The position numbers and the translations under genes are program-made. This document shows positions 34,896-45,805 of a stretch of 64,000 bases of DNA, piece after piece (position 1 is the first letter of the stretch; every line of letters starts with the position of its first letter). The stretch comes from Pinus tabuliformis (lineage: Eukaryota; Streptophyta; Pinopsida; Pinales; Pinaceae): NCBI GenBank assembly GCA_031772625.1, contig CM062816.1, positions 1,668,311,385 to 1,668,375,384 on the forward strand, written 5' to 3'. The notes below the pieces were generated by a model, which ran no database searches, was not told the DNA's origin, and was given only the letters and a program-made list of their open reading frames with translations.

Positions 34896-36640
34896 ATGAA
34901 GTTGAAAATGATAATGTTGAGTGATATGCTTTATGATGTGATGACGAGGTTCTGAAGCGGATGGTGACCTGCATCAATTACAATACATAATATCATGATA
35001 TTTTGGATTTTTCATGAATCGTTGAGGAAAGGCATACCCATGCTCAACATATAAACTTTCATTAATGTACATAGATAGTTGTCTACAGATATAGACCCAT
35101 GATCAGATGACCATCAGTGTAAAGCCAACGTACAGATGATTTAGTACTCTCCTGAAATCGCAGCCCGGATGGATGAAACTAGATCTGGGGTCTTCTATCT
35201 CATTCAATCATTCACTCAAGAACGAGTCTAACCATTTGAATATGTGATCTGAAGTTGAACATAGGAAGACACCATCTGATTACCAGCCAATGATGTAAGC
35301 CGTTAATAGACGCGAGAGAAATCACTGAATGATAATGATCCTTAAGGTGTTGTAGTATATTCTGCATGGTGTGAATGGATGTTTTGATGTCAAACACCAT
35401 ACAAAGTATTTCGGTTGAAGGCCAGTGATGTCAATCTATCGCCGAAAGCGAGAAACTTGCCATTGATGTATGCAAGTCCCAAGGTACTGAAAGGGTGCTT
35501 CTAAGTCAACTTCTTGGATAATGTGTTGATGTTGACAAGTAGTGACTCATCACATGAGGGCCTTGATGTATCCCACATCAATGACACAAAATGAGTGTAA
35601 TGATTTTTGGAGACGGAATGTGACTGATGACACAAGGTTCAGGAATGGCAGTCATGAAAACGAAGGTTTATGAGTATTGCAAAGGATGAATTTAACTGAG
35701 TGACTTCTCTTGAACATGTCGGTGACACTAAATGAAATGGCAACATTGACCCAAAACCAAAGTAATGGATTGTATGATAGACCATAGGTATGATAAGAAT
35801 CAAGCAGATAACCCAACCTAAGTAGTCATAGAGATGAAGTGAAAGTGTCATGCTCAAGAGCGACCTGCTACCATAAAGTCGTTTACCCCTTTTCCCATTT
35901 TTCCCAGTCATTGCTGACCAATACCTCTTTATTTTTTATCAATATTGAGGAGGATAACATATGCTTATTGTATAATTCCACCCTTCGGGTGAATCCATTG
36001 CTATGTGATGTTTTAACAAGTCTAGTGAAGGTGAAACTCGGTCTTGTCATGATGGACAAGTTTGTCGCTATTTGATGTTTTAACAAGTTTAACGACAATG
36101 ATAACTCGATCCTTTTCATATTTAGATAGTTTGAAAAGGGACAAAAAGAAAACTCCACAAGTTCTTTTTTGTAGATTTGTCTCTCAAGTCCAAAAAAGTG
36201 TAAAATAATATGAGAGAGAACCTATTGACCATGTTCGATCAATGTATTCCTTTTTCGTAAGTAATCTATATCGGTCCAGAAAAGGGTTAAACTTATACTG
36301 AGTAGATGTCATTTCCAATCCATTTACGAGCTAAAAAGGACAAGCGCTTGGAAATCTTTTCATATTTCAAGATTCTGAAAAGATCTTAAATAGGACTCCG
36401 CTTGGAGGAACGAGTGGTGTCTAGGATAGCAACTGGTTCTGGTGATGTTGAAACTTTTCAAAACATGTTGATTTATGTGAAGGGGCTAGCCAATAAGACT
36501 ACTCATTGCAACTGTTCCTCAAAAAGGGTAAAACAACCAAGTGAAAGCATATGATCGGCCAAGTAGATAGTGATGATGGAAGGAGAAAAACCAAGGCTCA
36601 TCTAATGGAAGAGGCTGATAGAATGACAATCACGAGGGTT
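34896..36640 (-). other. E2 3' non-coding region, distal part
   Basis: Aligns with E1 5019-6402 and then 13195-13450 without a gap, which shows that element F is an extra insertion in E1. There is no supported ORF. Units of TTTAACAAG or TTTAACGAG type begin near 36010. Confidence 0.6.
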
Positions 36641-37625
36641 AAAATGGAGATGGGTTCATTTTTACACAAGCTTAAACCATAGGGAACTATGATTAGATTC
36701 AGTTCATGTTTTCACAAGCTTCAAACGGAAAACTATGCTTCGGATCAGTTTCATTGTTACACAAGCTCGAAACGAAAAACTATGCTTGGATTCAGGTTCA
36801 TTTTTACACAAGCTTGAACCATAGGGAACTATGCTTGAAATTGACTTACATGCCCCCAGCATGATGACTCGATTCTAGGTGCATGCCCCCTAAGCTTCAT
36901 TGCATTCACCTAAATAGATTACTCGTGGCTATCAGGTGGATGGAATGAAGGTTCATTTACGAGATCAAGTGAGAGACTCGATTGGGATTTTACGAGATCT
37001 AATCAAAGACTTGAATTGGAACTTTTCTCCAGGGGACCTTGTTTCATTTTTTAATGATCTTGACACAAGACAAGGAACTCTGCTCAGATTCCTTGTTTCA
37101 TTTTTTAATGAGCTTGACACAAGACAAGGAACTATGCTCTAGGACCTGTTTCATTTTTTAATGAGGTTGACACAGTAAAAGAACTATCCTCATATTCCTT
37201 GTTTCTTTTTTTAACGAGCTTGACACAAGACAAGGAACTATGCTCTGGGGCCTGTTTCATTTTTTAATGAGGTTGACACAGTAAAAGAACTATCCTCATA
37301 TTCCTTGTTTCATTTTTTAACGAGCTTGACACAAGACAAGGAACTATGCTCATGGACCTGTTTCATTTTTTAATGAGGTTGACACAGTAAAAGAACTATC
37401 CTCATATTCCTTGTTTCATTTTTTAATGAGGTTGACACAAGACCAGGAACTATCCTCATATTCCTAGTTTCATTTTTTAACGAGCTTGACACAAGACAAG
37501 GAACTATGCTCATATCCCTTGTTTCATTTTTTACCAAGCTTGACACAAGACAAGGAACTATGCTCAAATTCCTTGTTTCATTTTTTTAACAAGCTTGACA
37601 CAAGACAAGGAACTATGTTCACACC
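36641..37625. repeat. E2 tandem array of 53-56 bp units
   Basis: Eleven units start TTTCATTTTTTAAYGAG (37043 to about 37576) and continue with TTGACACAAGACAAGGAACT, or the variant TTGACACAGTAAAAGAACT. Earlier divergent units with TTTTTACACAAGCTTGAA lie at 36655-36830. E1 has only three or four of the main unit, so E2 has expanded. The minus strand is open across several 54 bp units (repeat NETRNMRIVPGLVS), probably by chance. Confidence 0.88.
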
Positions 37626-37630
37626 CTTGA

Positions 37631-37886
37631 TCACGACCCATAAGAGGTCATGACTTCCAAGAGGTTCTCATCATATGGGAGAACAATGCTCTGGAAGGGG
37701 AGATCTAGTTCCAATGCCCCCATTACATAATGTACAACATCACGGAATTGATTGTCTGTTGATGTAGGCATGGAATGGGTTGCCACATAATTAACCCATG
37801 GCAGCGAAGATACCATTGGAACAAAAGGACCATTTAGGGAAGATGGTTGACTGGAAGCCATATTTGGACCGGGAAATGAAAGCTGG
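37631..37886 (-). pseudogene. E2 protease ORF, C-terminal tail (left of Z)
   Basis: This is the tail of the E2 protease frame beyond the Z insertion: FPGPNMASSQPSSLNGPFVP, then NYVATHSMPTSTDNQFRDVV, ending SYGS at 37631. E1 has an aligned but decayed tail at 14160-14420. Its frame joins the protease at 40405-40801 exactly at the GCTGG target site of Z, which confirms that Z entered inside this ORF. Function of the tail is unknown. Confidence 0.6.
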
Positions 37887-38174
37887 TGTAACGAATAAAA
37901 TATATATAAATAATGTAAAATAATATAAATGATAATAAGCATAAATAATTATTAGTTAAATAGTAATTAGGTTGAAGAGGCATGTCTAATTGAGACATGA
38001 CTCTTCATGAAGAGACACTTGCCTGATATATAAGCAAGCCTCTCGTTCTCAATTGTAAATCATTCATTCATTCCTATTCATATATTTAATATAATATTTA
38101 TATCCTCAATGGATAACTTTATATTCCAAGTCTTCTGGAGTAATTAATTTATAGAAGGAACTTTGTTCGCTTCA
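37887..38174 (+). repeat. Z 5' LTR
   Basis: The 288 bp repeat TGTAACGAATAAAA to CGCTTCA is nearly identical to 40117-40404. Differences are few and mostly transitions. A TATATAAG-like box lies near 38036. Confidence 0.9.
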
Positions 38175-38262
38175 GCTGGTCAACGGTGACAATTCTTCCT
38201 TCGTGCGGGAAACACACCACTCAGAAGAGTGTTGAAACAATAGCTCCCATGTCGTAAATAAA
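38175..38262 (-). repeat. Duplicated E2 protease segment inside Z
   Basis: Immediately after the 5' LTR there is a copy of the sequence that follows the 3' LTR (40405-40492). About six differences exist; the five between positions 38185 and 38245 are G/A or C/T, with the 40405 copy carrying the A or T form. It encodes, on the minus strand, the protease stretch MCFPHEGRIVTVDQL-like. It lies where a primer site should be. Confidence 0.85.
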
Positions 38263-38851
38263 TTTATAAAAAGGAGAAGAAAAAAACTAAAAGAAAAAAC
38301 AAAACGGATACAAAATCTCATACCAAGTATTTTTAAAACTTTTTACAAGGAGAAGCCAGTGATTTTAAAAACAACCCATGGTAATTGCCCATGGTATTTT
38401 AAAAAGTTGAAGAAAAAAACAAAAAACAAAAGGAATACGTTTTACTTTTTACGTGGAGAACATTTTAACGAAGGTTTTAAAAACAACCCATGGTAATAGC
38501 CCATGGTATTTTAACATCATGACCGTGTCATATGAAAAGATGTGACCTTTATATTTATTAAGTGGGGTGACATTAAAAATTTATCAAGGAAGTAATTAAG
38601 TATATAAAAAAAAAAGGACCAATTTATTAAAAAAAAAAAGAAGTGAAACTATTATTATTATAAGATAATAAAGTTATTTGGAAAAGGGGTCTTAATATAA
38701 AGAAATACATACATATATAGAGGACAACAATATAAAGGAGTATTTTTTTAATAAAAGGGTATTCAAGTTTTAACAATCCACATTAAAGGAGAATATTTGA
38801 AAAATACATATAGAAGAAATAAGTGATATTTTATAGTAAAAATAGCTTCAG
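38263..38851 (+). other. Z AT-rich leader
   Basis: A-rich, with no ORF. A 38-base segment with CCATGG at both ends (AACCCATGGTAATTGCCCATGG at its core region) occurs twice, near 38362 and 38478, and each copy can fold back on itself. Confidence 0.6.
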
Positions 38852-40051
38852 TTGACATATTGTTTACGTAAAAACATCAAGGAAAAAATGGAGACTAGTA
38901 ATGAAAGGTTTCCTAAAACCTTTAGTACATGTGTTTACACACTATTTAAAATCAAAGGATCACTCGCAGGAAGAGACATCATAATCTGTATCAGTCCTGT
39001 TGAAAGAAGTAATTATGTTAGTCCTAAATGTGCTAAACAATTGGTGATTCCTGGATCAAATATAGTTGAAACAAATATTTTTGGCACATGTAACAAAAAA
39101 TACAACATAAGCAATCTACACCTAAATATTGGAGATTATACTTTTACCTCACAATTCAAAGTGAAAACCTTATGTTTTAATGATAGTGACATTGTTTTTG
39201 GTTTACCTTGGATGGAAACTCTAGGTTCCTTTATTCTAAATACAAAGAACAAATTTTTAACATTTTCTTACAAGAAGAAGAAAATAACGCTCCAAGATTT
39301 TACACTAAAACCAAATTCAGTAACACCAGAAGATATCTCAGATATTTCAAAAGTAATGTCTCAAGAAGGTAAAAAGGTATTACAAAATATGCAAAAAGAA
39401 ATTGACAAAATCAATGTTGACAAAAATGAAGAAGTTTCTTGATTTAAAAACCATAGCGAAAAATTACTGTCGCAAATTAAGAAACTTAAGAAGGATAAGA
39501 AGTCATTAGAAAACAAGGTACAACAACTTATCGAGAAAGAAGCATCAAATGTAGGAATTCAAGTTGATGACAAAACAACAAATACCGATCGAGTGAATAT
39601 GACAACTCAAGAAGACAAGTCAGTTAAAGAAACGACACACTTAGATGTTGCAGTTCAGCCAATGAACATCCCTAGTGAATGTTTCATAACCAACTCAATG
39701 ACATCTTCGCCAGAAGAAAATCTAAAAATTGGCACATGCCCAATAAGGGAAAGTAAAGTTCCCTATCGGCATCCAAATCATGAGAATAGACAACTCAACC
39801 AAGCTACTTATCGAAACCATTCAGACCAGAAAAAACAAACTGATGTTCCATATAATAGTGATGTACCCTCAATCCAGTCTTATGCTAACAAGTCATTACA
39901 AAATTCTAGTGATAAAAATACTATACAGAAGATTAATCTCCGATGGTCTGATCCCTTCTCAGTGCGACAATTTTGTTTGTCACTGAGAAGATCATATCAA
40001 CTTGTATCAACGAGGATGACTATTTCGAGAGAAAAAGATGTTCGAAGCTGA
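38852..40051 (+). pseudogene. Z protein: degenerate retropepsin with coiled coil
   Basis: One frame of about 400 codons with a single TGA at 39440-39442. Residues about 25-150 look like a retropepsin: FKIKGSLAGRDIIICISPV where the active-site DSG loop should be, a middle strand NISNLHLNIGDYTFTSQFKV, and the second conserved strand NDSDIVFGLPWMETLGSFIL. The catalytic Asp-Thr/Ser-Gly is absent, yet the rest is well kept. After the stop there is a lysine-rich coiled coil (KKLKKDKKSLENKVQQL), a polar linker and a basic C-terminus (RQFCLSLRRSYQLVSTR). It may be a structural or nucleic-acid-binding protein rather than an enzyme. Confidence 0.6.
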
Positions 40052-40101
40052 AAAAGAGATCAAGCCTTTTTTCATCGACAAGCTTTGAGGACAAAGCTCT
40101 T

Positions 40102-40116
40102 TGAGGAAGGAGGCAA
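40102..40116 (+). promoter_or_regulatory. Z polypurine tract
   Basis: TTTGAGGAAGGAGGCAA abuts the 3' LTR. Upstream GAGGACAAAGCTCTTTGAGG matches the usual gypsy pattern at the end of pol. Confidence 0.75.
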
Positions 40117-40404
40117 TGTAACGAATAAAATATATATAAATAATGTAAAATAATATAAATGATAATAAGCATAAATAATTATTAGTTAAGTAGTAATTAG
40201 GTTGAAGAGGCATGTCTAATTGAGACATGACTCTTCATGAAGAGACACTTGCCTGATATATAAGCAAGCCTCTCATTCTCATTTGTAAATCATTCATTCA
40301 TTCCTATTCATATATTTAATATAATATTTATATCCTCAATGGATAACTTTATATTCAAAGTCTTCTAGAGTAATTAATTTACAGAAGAAACTTTGTTTGC
40401 TTCA
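40117..40404 (+). repeat. Z 3' LTR
   Basis: 288 bp, same ends as the 5' copy, followed by the GCTGG target copy. Confidence 0.9.
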
Positions 40405-40801
40405 GCTGGTCAACAGTGACAATTCTTCCTTCATGCGGGAAACACATCATTCAGAAGAGTGTTGAAACAATAACTCCCATGTCGTAAACATAGTCATGCC
40501 CAAGAAGTAAATTGTAATCTAAAGGACCTGGGACTACTATCACATTGAGATAAACATTTTTTCCTCCCAAAGTAATAGGCAACTGAGGAAGGATCCCTAA
40601 TGGTTGACTGGTTCCTTTGTTAAAAGCCAACACATTCTGGGTAACAGGGACAAGTGGCGGTGAACCAAGCGCTTGCCAAGCAGTGGAGGAAAGGATACTC
40701 ACAGATGCACCTTCATCTATAATAGTGCCAGGTACAATCATATTACAAATTTGTACTATGATCTGGAAAGGCACATAAGAATGAAGACGACATCCTGCCA
40801 A
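40405..40801 (-). pseudogene. E2 retropepsin-like protease
   Basis: Minus-strand protease with the active-site strand GTIIDEGASVSILSSTAWQA, then LPITLGGKNVYLNVIVV and LDYNLLLGHDYVYDMG, followed by one in-frame stop (40451-40453) and the stretch that Z interrupts. Catalytic Asp is present. The second motif position is Glu (DEG), as in E1. No RT follows. Confidence 0.78.
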
Positions 40802-40900
40802 TCAATTCCAATTAAAGGAAGTGACCAGACTACTTGGAAGGGGCACCACAAGAACGGGAGAATTATCCCCTTGAGTTACGAGAACATGAGGATTTTCCTC

Positions 40901-41934
40901 CTATTTTGATGGAACAGGAGGGTTGCCTCCAAGCTCATTGGAATCTAAAGAAACGAAAAGAACCTGAGTGCTATCATATTCACTCTCTTCGGGAAAGGTA
41001 CGACTAACTAAAGGTGAAATTGGGTCAACTATTTCCTCGACTTGTGATTGGTCAAGTATATACTCATGGGATTCACATTCAAAGAGAGTGGGTTTGACCA
41101 ACTATTGATTTGGGCCAATCACTTTATCAACTAGTGAAGGATTAAGGGAGAGTCTCCTGTAACCAGATGGAAGTCACTGCGGAGAAGCAAGATGGTTATC
41201 CAACACTTTTTTGGCTTCATCCAGATAGGGACAAAGGTGAATGGGGTGATTCCCTTCACATAACCTACAAGGAAACTTAACTTTACCCTTCTTTCCATGA
41301 ACTTTACTACCACTAGTTGATGGTGTGTCACTAGCATGATCTCCAGAATTTGATGACACAGGATGATGTGAACGAGAAGACCATTCTTCTAAGATCTGAG
41401 GAATACCAAAACAATTTCAAAGAAGATGGTCTCCCATATAAAGTTTGCAAGGATATTGAAGTTTGTGAGGCTTATCAGACGGTTTCTCATCAGAAGTTAC
41501 ATTCGAAGCAATGGTTGCTTGGTTGCCCCCTACTAAATTTGCTTCTTCTTCTTCTTCTTCTTCTTCTTCTTCTTCTTCTTCTTCTTCTTCTTCTTCTTCT
41601 TCCCTTTCTTCTTCTTCTTAGCCACCTGGTTACTAGTGCCAATACTTTCACCAGGTGAATAGGAAGAAGGGGATGAAGAAACAACCAATGAAGAAAGCAA
41701 AGGGTCAACTTTGGGATCAACTGGAGGTTGATTTTGTCCAGTTGTAGGAATATTTAGTTGTGGGGCCAAGGAGGTTGAGAACAACAATACTGAAAATCCG
41801 ATGGTAAGTCCCGGAAGGGACAATGTAGCTATATAAGGAGCACCAATATTTATGAAAGGAGGAAAAGGACTAGGATTCCCATCAAAAGGAATTCCTTGCT
41901 CGGTGGACTCCGGAGTTGTTGCCATATGTTTCAA
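40901..41934 (-). pseudogene. E2 Gag-like protein with poly-lysine tract and zinc knuckle
   Basis: The N-terminus (41934) reads GNPSPFPPFINIGAPYIATL, shared with E1. It is followed by a Ser/Pro-rich part and a run of more than 20 lysines encoded by (GAA)n, shown on the plus strand as (CTT)n at 41542-41602. After a frame change a clean knuckle CRLCEGNHPIHLC lies near 41265. An acidic linker (41101-40901) leads to the protease. Knuckle plus lysine run suggest RNA binding. The capsid-like domain of ordinary Gag is not evident. Confidence 0.65.
41542..41602. repeat. (CTT)n microsatellite coding poly-lysine
   Basis: About 20 perfect CTT units on the plus strand, inside the E2 Gag-like frame. E1 has a shorter, interrupted version at 15477-15520. 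Confidence 0.95.
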
Positions 41935-43330
41935 CCTAAGATCAACTAAGGAGTGATGTGGAGGATGTTATTTGCGGTCAATTAATTTATTTTAATCAAA
42001 ATAATAATAACAAAACAAAAGAGGGATAATCTAGGCAAAAGGATTACCAAGCAACTGTGAACTACAGAATACCTCCCGGCGAACCGAGAAGTACGGGCAA
42101 GAAATCTCCCTGAATGTTGTGTTTGGTGTATCACAGTGTTCAAGGCGGCCAACTCGATTACCTATGGATGGATAGCAACCTAATATAGTCCTCCCATATA
42201 TACCCGAAAGTACGTGGAGGCCCAATCCATATTAGCAATGTCCAATGCGAAACCGTAGAGTGAGAGAATTCCTTTATACTTTACATATTGTAACACCGCC
42301 CTATATACCCGAAGGTAAGTGGACAAGCTATGATATACTCACATATGTGGAATGAGGTATCACACTCAGAATGTATCGCATACAAGTTAGAAACAGCTAC
42401 TATGTTTTACGATGCCAGAACATGTCTCTAGCCTAGAACCTCTAAATGTTTTGCGTTATGTGACAATGCTCCATTAGGTTAATTGAGATTAATTTAAGTT
42501 GATCTTGATTAAGAATTTTCCTTTCAAGGTTCACCACGTGATGTCTTTGAAATTCCTAGAATGCAACTAATGTGATAAGCATTCTTTTCATTCAATTTGA
42601 ACAATGAAAACCTTAGCTAGTAGGGATAGAGCAATCAGAGTCTTTTAATCAAAGAATAAATAGCACTTCTAATGCAATTTCCCTAAACTATTCCTATAAG
42701 CACACACAAACTTTTCAATGAAAAATGCAAATTTTTCTTTTCAATTCCCTTAATTTTGAGATGAACAAAAGGAAACTAATGCACATACAACCAATCAATC
42801 TTTTTGCAAGAACGAAGACTTTACGACAGTTCCTTTTTGAAAGAAATGAAGACTTTTACGACACTTTCTTTTCAGCAAAGAATAATCGACTATCTAACTT
42901 TGACAATGAATTGATAATGATAAAGAAATCATTTGACAAACAATAAACAATCAAGGTCAAAGTAGGGCTAGAAGGGGAAATTAAAATTGATTTTAGAACC
43001 ATAACAATCATTGATCCTTCAGCAAACAACATGAGAAGCAAATTTGGAAAAATCCAAGTCAAAGGATGGTTTTTTTACCTAACAAGGATCAGCACAGGTC
43101 AGAGTGGGAGACAGTGCACTGCAGAGCACTTTCTCTAAGCCAAGGGTGCTCTGCAGAGCATTGTCCCCCAACCAAGGGTGCTCTAGTACCAGCGCATTCC
43201 TACAGAAGGAATTCTAGTGCAAATTTTGACCAAAAAAGCTTCAAAATGACTTAAAAGAGATCAATGAAGTCAAGTAAAGTCTACTAGGGTGTACTATGAT
43301 GAGGATAAACTACCAGGAATGATGGTCGAT
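41935..43330 (-). other. E2 5' leader region
   Basis: There is no supported ORF. Two copies of a CCTATATACCCGAA-type phrase (near 42198 and 42302) and a cluster of CTCTGCAGAG-like palindromes (43110-43190) are visible. It aligns poorly with the E1 leader. Confidence 0.5.
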
Positions 43331-43347
43331 CCCCAATGGAGTCGCCA
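43331..43347 (-). promoter_or_regulatory. E2 primer-binding site
   Basis: The complement TGGCGACTCCATTGGGG lies three bases inside the LTR. It resembles the TGGCGACTC-type site reported for Tat/Ogre elements (tRNA-Arg class, from memory) and differs from the initiator-Met sites of the other families here. Confidence 0.7.
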
Positions 43348-43350
43348 ATT

Positions 43351-44380
43351 TGTTATGTGGAATTTTGCATCTACGGATAAACACAACTTCCCTAAGTGGG
43401 TAGCTACACTTAGAACAACAAATTTAAAGAGTTTAAACTTTTCCTATAGAAGATAAATAAGACAAGGGACCTACTTGTTATCTTTTGCTTCCCTTTGTCT
43501 CCTTTGAATAGCTCCCGTCGCTCCTTCTTGAACTGAATCCGCTCAAGAAGTACCTATAATCATAAATAGAGGACAAGAACCAATCAAAGCAAGAGATCTA
43601 TCTACTATAAGAAAATGGAATCGAAAGCATTTACACATATACTCATCATACATAAAGACAAGGATATGGGAAAAGGTGTAAACAGCTTTATTATGTAGAA
43701 GGAAGAGTTACAACCCAAGAAGTTTGAACCCATGTCACTCATCCAGCTTGAGTTCCATCCTTCATTACATTAAAATCACAACACTTTGGCCGCATAACAA
43801 TAATTGCTATAATCTCAAACCTCAAACCAACAGTATCTCCTTACAAATTCTCAAAGTCCAGCCCCTGATCACTATGATGAGTGCTCAATTTATAGGGAAA
43901 TGGAGGTGGTTTTGTCAAAAATTGGGCATTGAATGGCTTTCCAATTTGGGATTTATTTTCCATGGAGGAAGGGATGAGAGGATAGAAGATTATTTAATTC
44001 ATTCCCTACCCAATTTTGAGCTCATAGGAGAGGATAAGAGGTGGGAATCTTCTAGAATGGTCTAGAATGAAAGAATATTCCCTGAACCCTATGAAGATTT
44101 CGCTCAATCTTTCCCAACGCGGGTCAAAGTGGGCCTAGGTGCTCTGCAGAGCAGGCTTGAATGGGCCTAAGTACTCTGCAAAGTAGTTGCCCCTGACCAA
44201 GGCTATTCCGGTCCCTCAAGGAGTCATTTTAGGAAGGCTTCAGGCCAGGAAACTCTCAGGAATGATGGCATTCAATGTGATGACTTGTCTACGGCATGTA
44301 GCAACTGAATTAGGGTTTGATGAGGCCTAAAAGTACTAATTTTAATGATGGGAGTGATGCACCCAAATAGACCTATAACA
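43351..44380 (-). repeat. E2 5' LTR, 1,030 bp
   Basis: TGTTATGTGGAATTTTGC to GACCTATAACA. Its right 75 bp recur at 34806-34880. It contains GTGCTCTGCAGAGCA at about 44138 and a diverged copy at 44170. Confidence 0.8.
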
Positions 44381-44714
44381 AGGTGGCCAAGGTATTGGAA
44401 AACATGGGGATATTTGGTGAGGGAAGAGAACAATCTGAGAATGTTGAAGGACATAATTGTACCCCCAACCAGTCTGCCTATGCTAACAACCTTGGTTATG
44501 ATCAAACCCTGCCATTTAATGATTTTTTGGAAGAACAGAGGGAACCCGTTCCTTCTATGGAAAAAACCCTTAAAGCCGAGGTGCATGAAGAGGAAGCCAT
44601 TAGAGAAGAAAATTAGACAGTAGATACTAGTCCAGTGGACCCCCCAACTGAAGAAAATCCTGCAGGTAAAACCCTAGGAGATGAAAATCAACCAGGAAAT
44701 GCTAGTTTTTTGAA
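44381..44714 (+). repeat. 333 bp duplicated G segment, right copy
   Basis: The partner of 34477-34809. It directly follows the intact E2 LTR and is the copy in its original position, because it continues into unique G sequence. Confidence 0.88.
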
Positions 44715-45805
44715 GTCCCCTGAGGATGAGGACCACCTAGAAGAATGCCCACAGAACGATAATTGCTCAGGAGACACCATTCTGTTGGGGTCTCTTAAGG
44801 GAGAAATTCATGATGAAAAAGAGCTAGAAGTTGAAGCTCCATCAGGAGATATAGTTCCAATTGAAACCCTCCCTGATGCTGGCATAATACCACCTGAGCA
44901 TCAACTTGAGGGAAAGGCAGTTGCACCACCACTGGTTGGAAGTCACACAATAAAGAAGTACTACAAGGATAGGCTCGGAAAATTCTTAAAAAGCATAGAA
45001 AATAGAAGAGAATAATTGGGCAGCTAAGAGAGTGGTTAAAAGAAGCAATCAGATCCAGAAAATTGAAAGTGGAAATGGAGACCATAGGGACACAGAAAGA
45101 ACATTGTTCTGGAAAAGATGTTGAAATGCAAACTGAGATTCTTTTGGTCTATTCAAAGGAAACTCAGATGGAGCTATGCCTTGTAGAAGACAATTAAATG
45201 CAGACTGAAGACCCCTGTGTTTGCCAACAAGAGACCCAAACGAACCACGCTACTGTGAACGTTGTCGTTCAAACTAATGCCGAAGAAAGAATCCAATTTG
45301 ATTTTTGCATAATTCAAGAAGCAGCCAAGGCTATTGTCCAGACCAAGCCTATGGAGACACAAGATAATGAAGCCCAAATAGAGGGGACACCTGCTTACAT
45401 TCCCTTAGTAAGAGGGGAGATTGTGGAATGAACTACTGAAGGTTCATCAAGAATTAACTCAACACAAAAAGGAAGTAGTGCCCCTACGTGTACATCAATA
45501 ATTAAGGAAAAAATCGAGGCACTCACAGCCACTGAGGATGAGACCTTCACTCAATACAAGAGTGGGCAGAAAAAGGTTGAAAAAGCACAGGACAAATTAC
45601 AAAAGGCTAAGGAGAAGTTGGAGACTGTCTACTCTCTTTATTCAGACACCCTGTCACACCAAGCTCTTGCTGCAAACTATGCATTATTCCACCTAGAAAG
45701 GTAACTCCTACTGAAAATCAAAGCTGTTAAGGCTAGCAAGTCTGTGGAAATCAAAACTACCTCGAACTTTGGCAAGTGCTTCAAAGAGTAGAATGAGTAG
45801 GTACA
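44381..45805 (+). pseudogene. G third ORF, middle part, acidic
   Basis: The right-hand copy of the duplicated segment comes first (LENMGIFGEGREQSENVEGH). The unique acidic part follows (VDPPTEENPAGKTLGDENQ and on to HTIKKYYKDRLGKFLKSIEN, stop 45015). After a frame shift come MQTEDPCVCQQETQTNH, PAYIPLVRGEIVE and a coiled-coil stretch EKAQDKLQKAKEKLETVY. The last codons before gypsy-2 (KCFKE, then two TAG stops) run in frame into 51684. Function unknown. Acidic, glutamine/glutamate-rich, coiled-coil and without membrane segments. Confidence 0.6.

Larger units (their letters stand above)
37887..40404 (+). mobile_element. Element Z: small non-autonomous LTR element with protease-like ORF
   Basis: Two 288 bp LTRs (37887-38174, 40117-40404, TGTAACG to CTTCA) flanked by GCTGG (37882-37886, 40405-40409). 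The interior is 1.94 kb and encodes one protein of about 400 codons (38852-40051) with a degenerate retropepsin fold. A purine tract precedes the 3' LTR. The usual primer site is not present after the 5' LTR; instead there is an 88 bp copy of the host E2 protease sequence. Only one stop interrupts the ORF, so Z is among the younger elements here. Confidence 0.8.
34806..44380 (-). mobile_element. Element E2: non-autonomous gypsy-type element nested in G
   Basis: The second copy of the E family. It has a complete 5' LTR on the right (43351-44380), primer site TGGCGACTCCATTGGGG (43347-43331), a Gag-like protein (41934 leftward), a retropepsin with DEGAS (40801 leftward), a long non-coding part with 11 tandem units, a purine tract, and only the first 75 bp of the 3' LTR (34880-34806). 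No RT, RNase H or integrase is present. Element Z interrupts the protease tail. E2 splits G's third ORF. Its normal target duplication is obscured by the 333 bp duplication. Confidence 0.8.

Noticed and set aside
37370..37567. Minus-strand repeat protein NETRNMRIVPGLVS
   Set aside because: It spans 54 bp tandem units that happen to stay open. Units of 53 or 56 bp break it, and E1 has nothing equivalent.
41350..41658. Poly-leucine plus-strand ORF
   Set aside because: It is the opposite strand of the lysine-coding CTT repeat in the E2 Gag-like gene.
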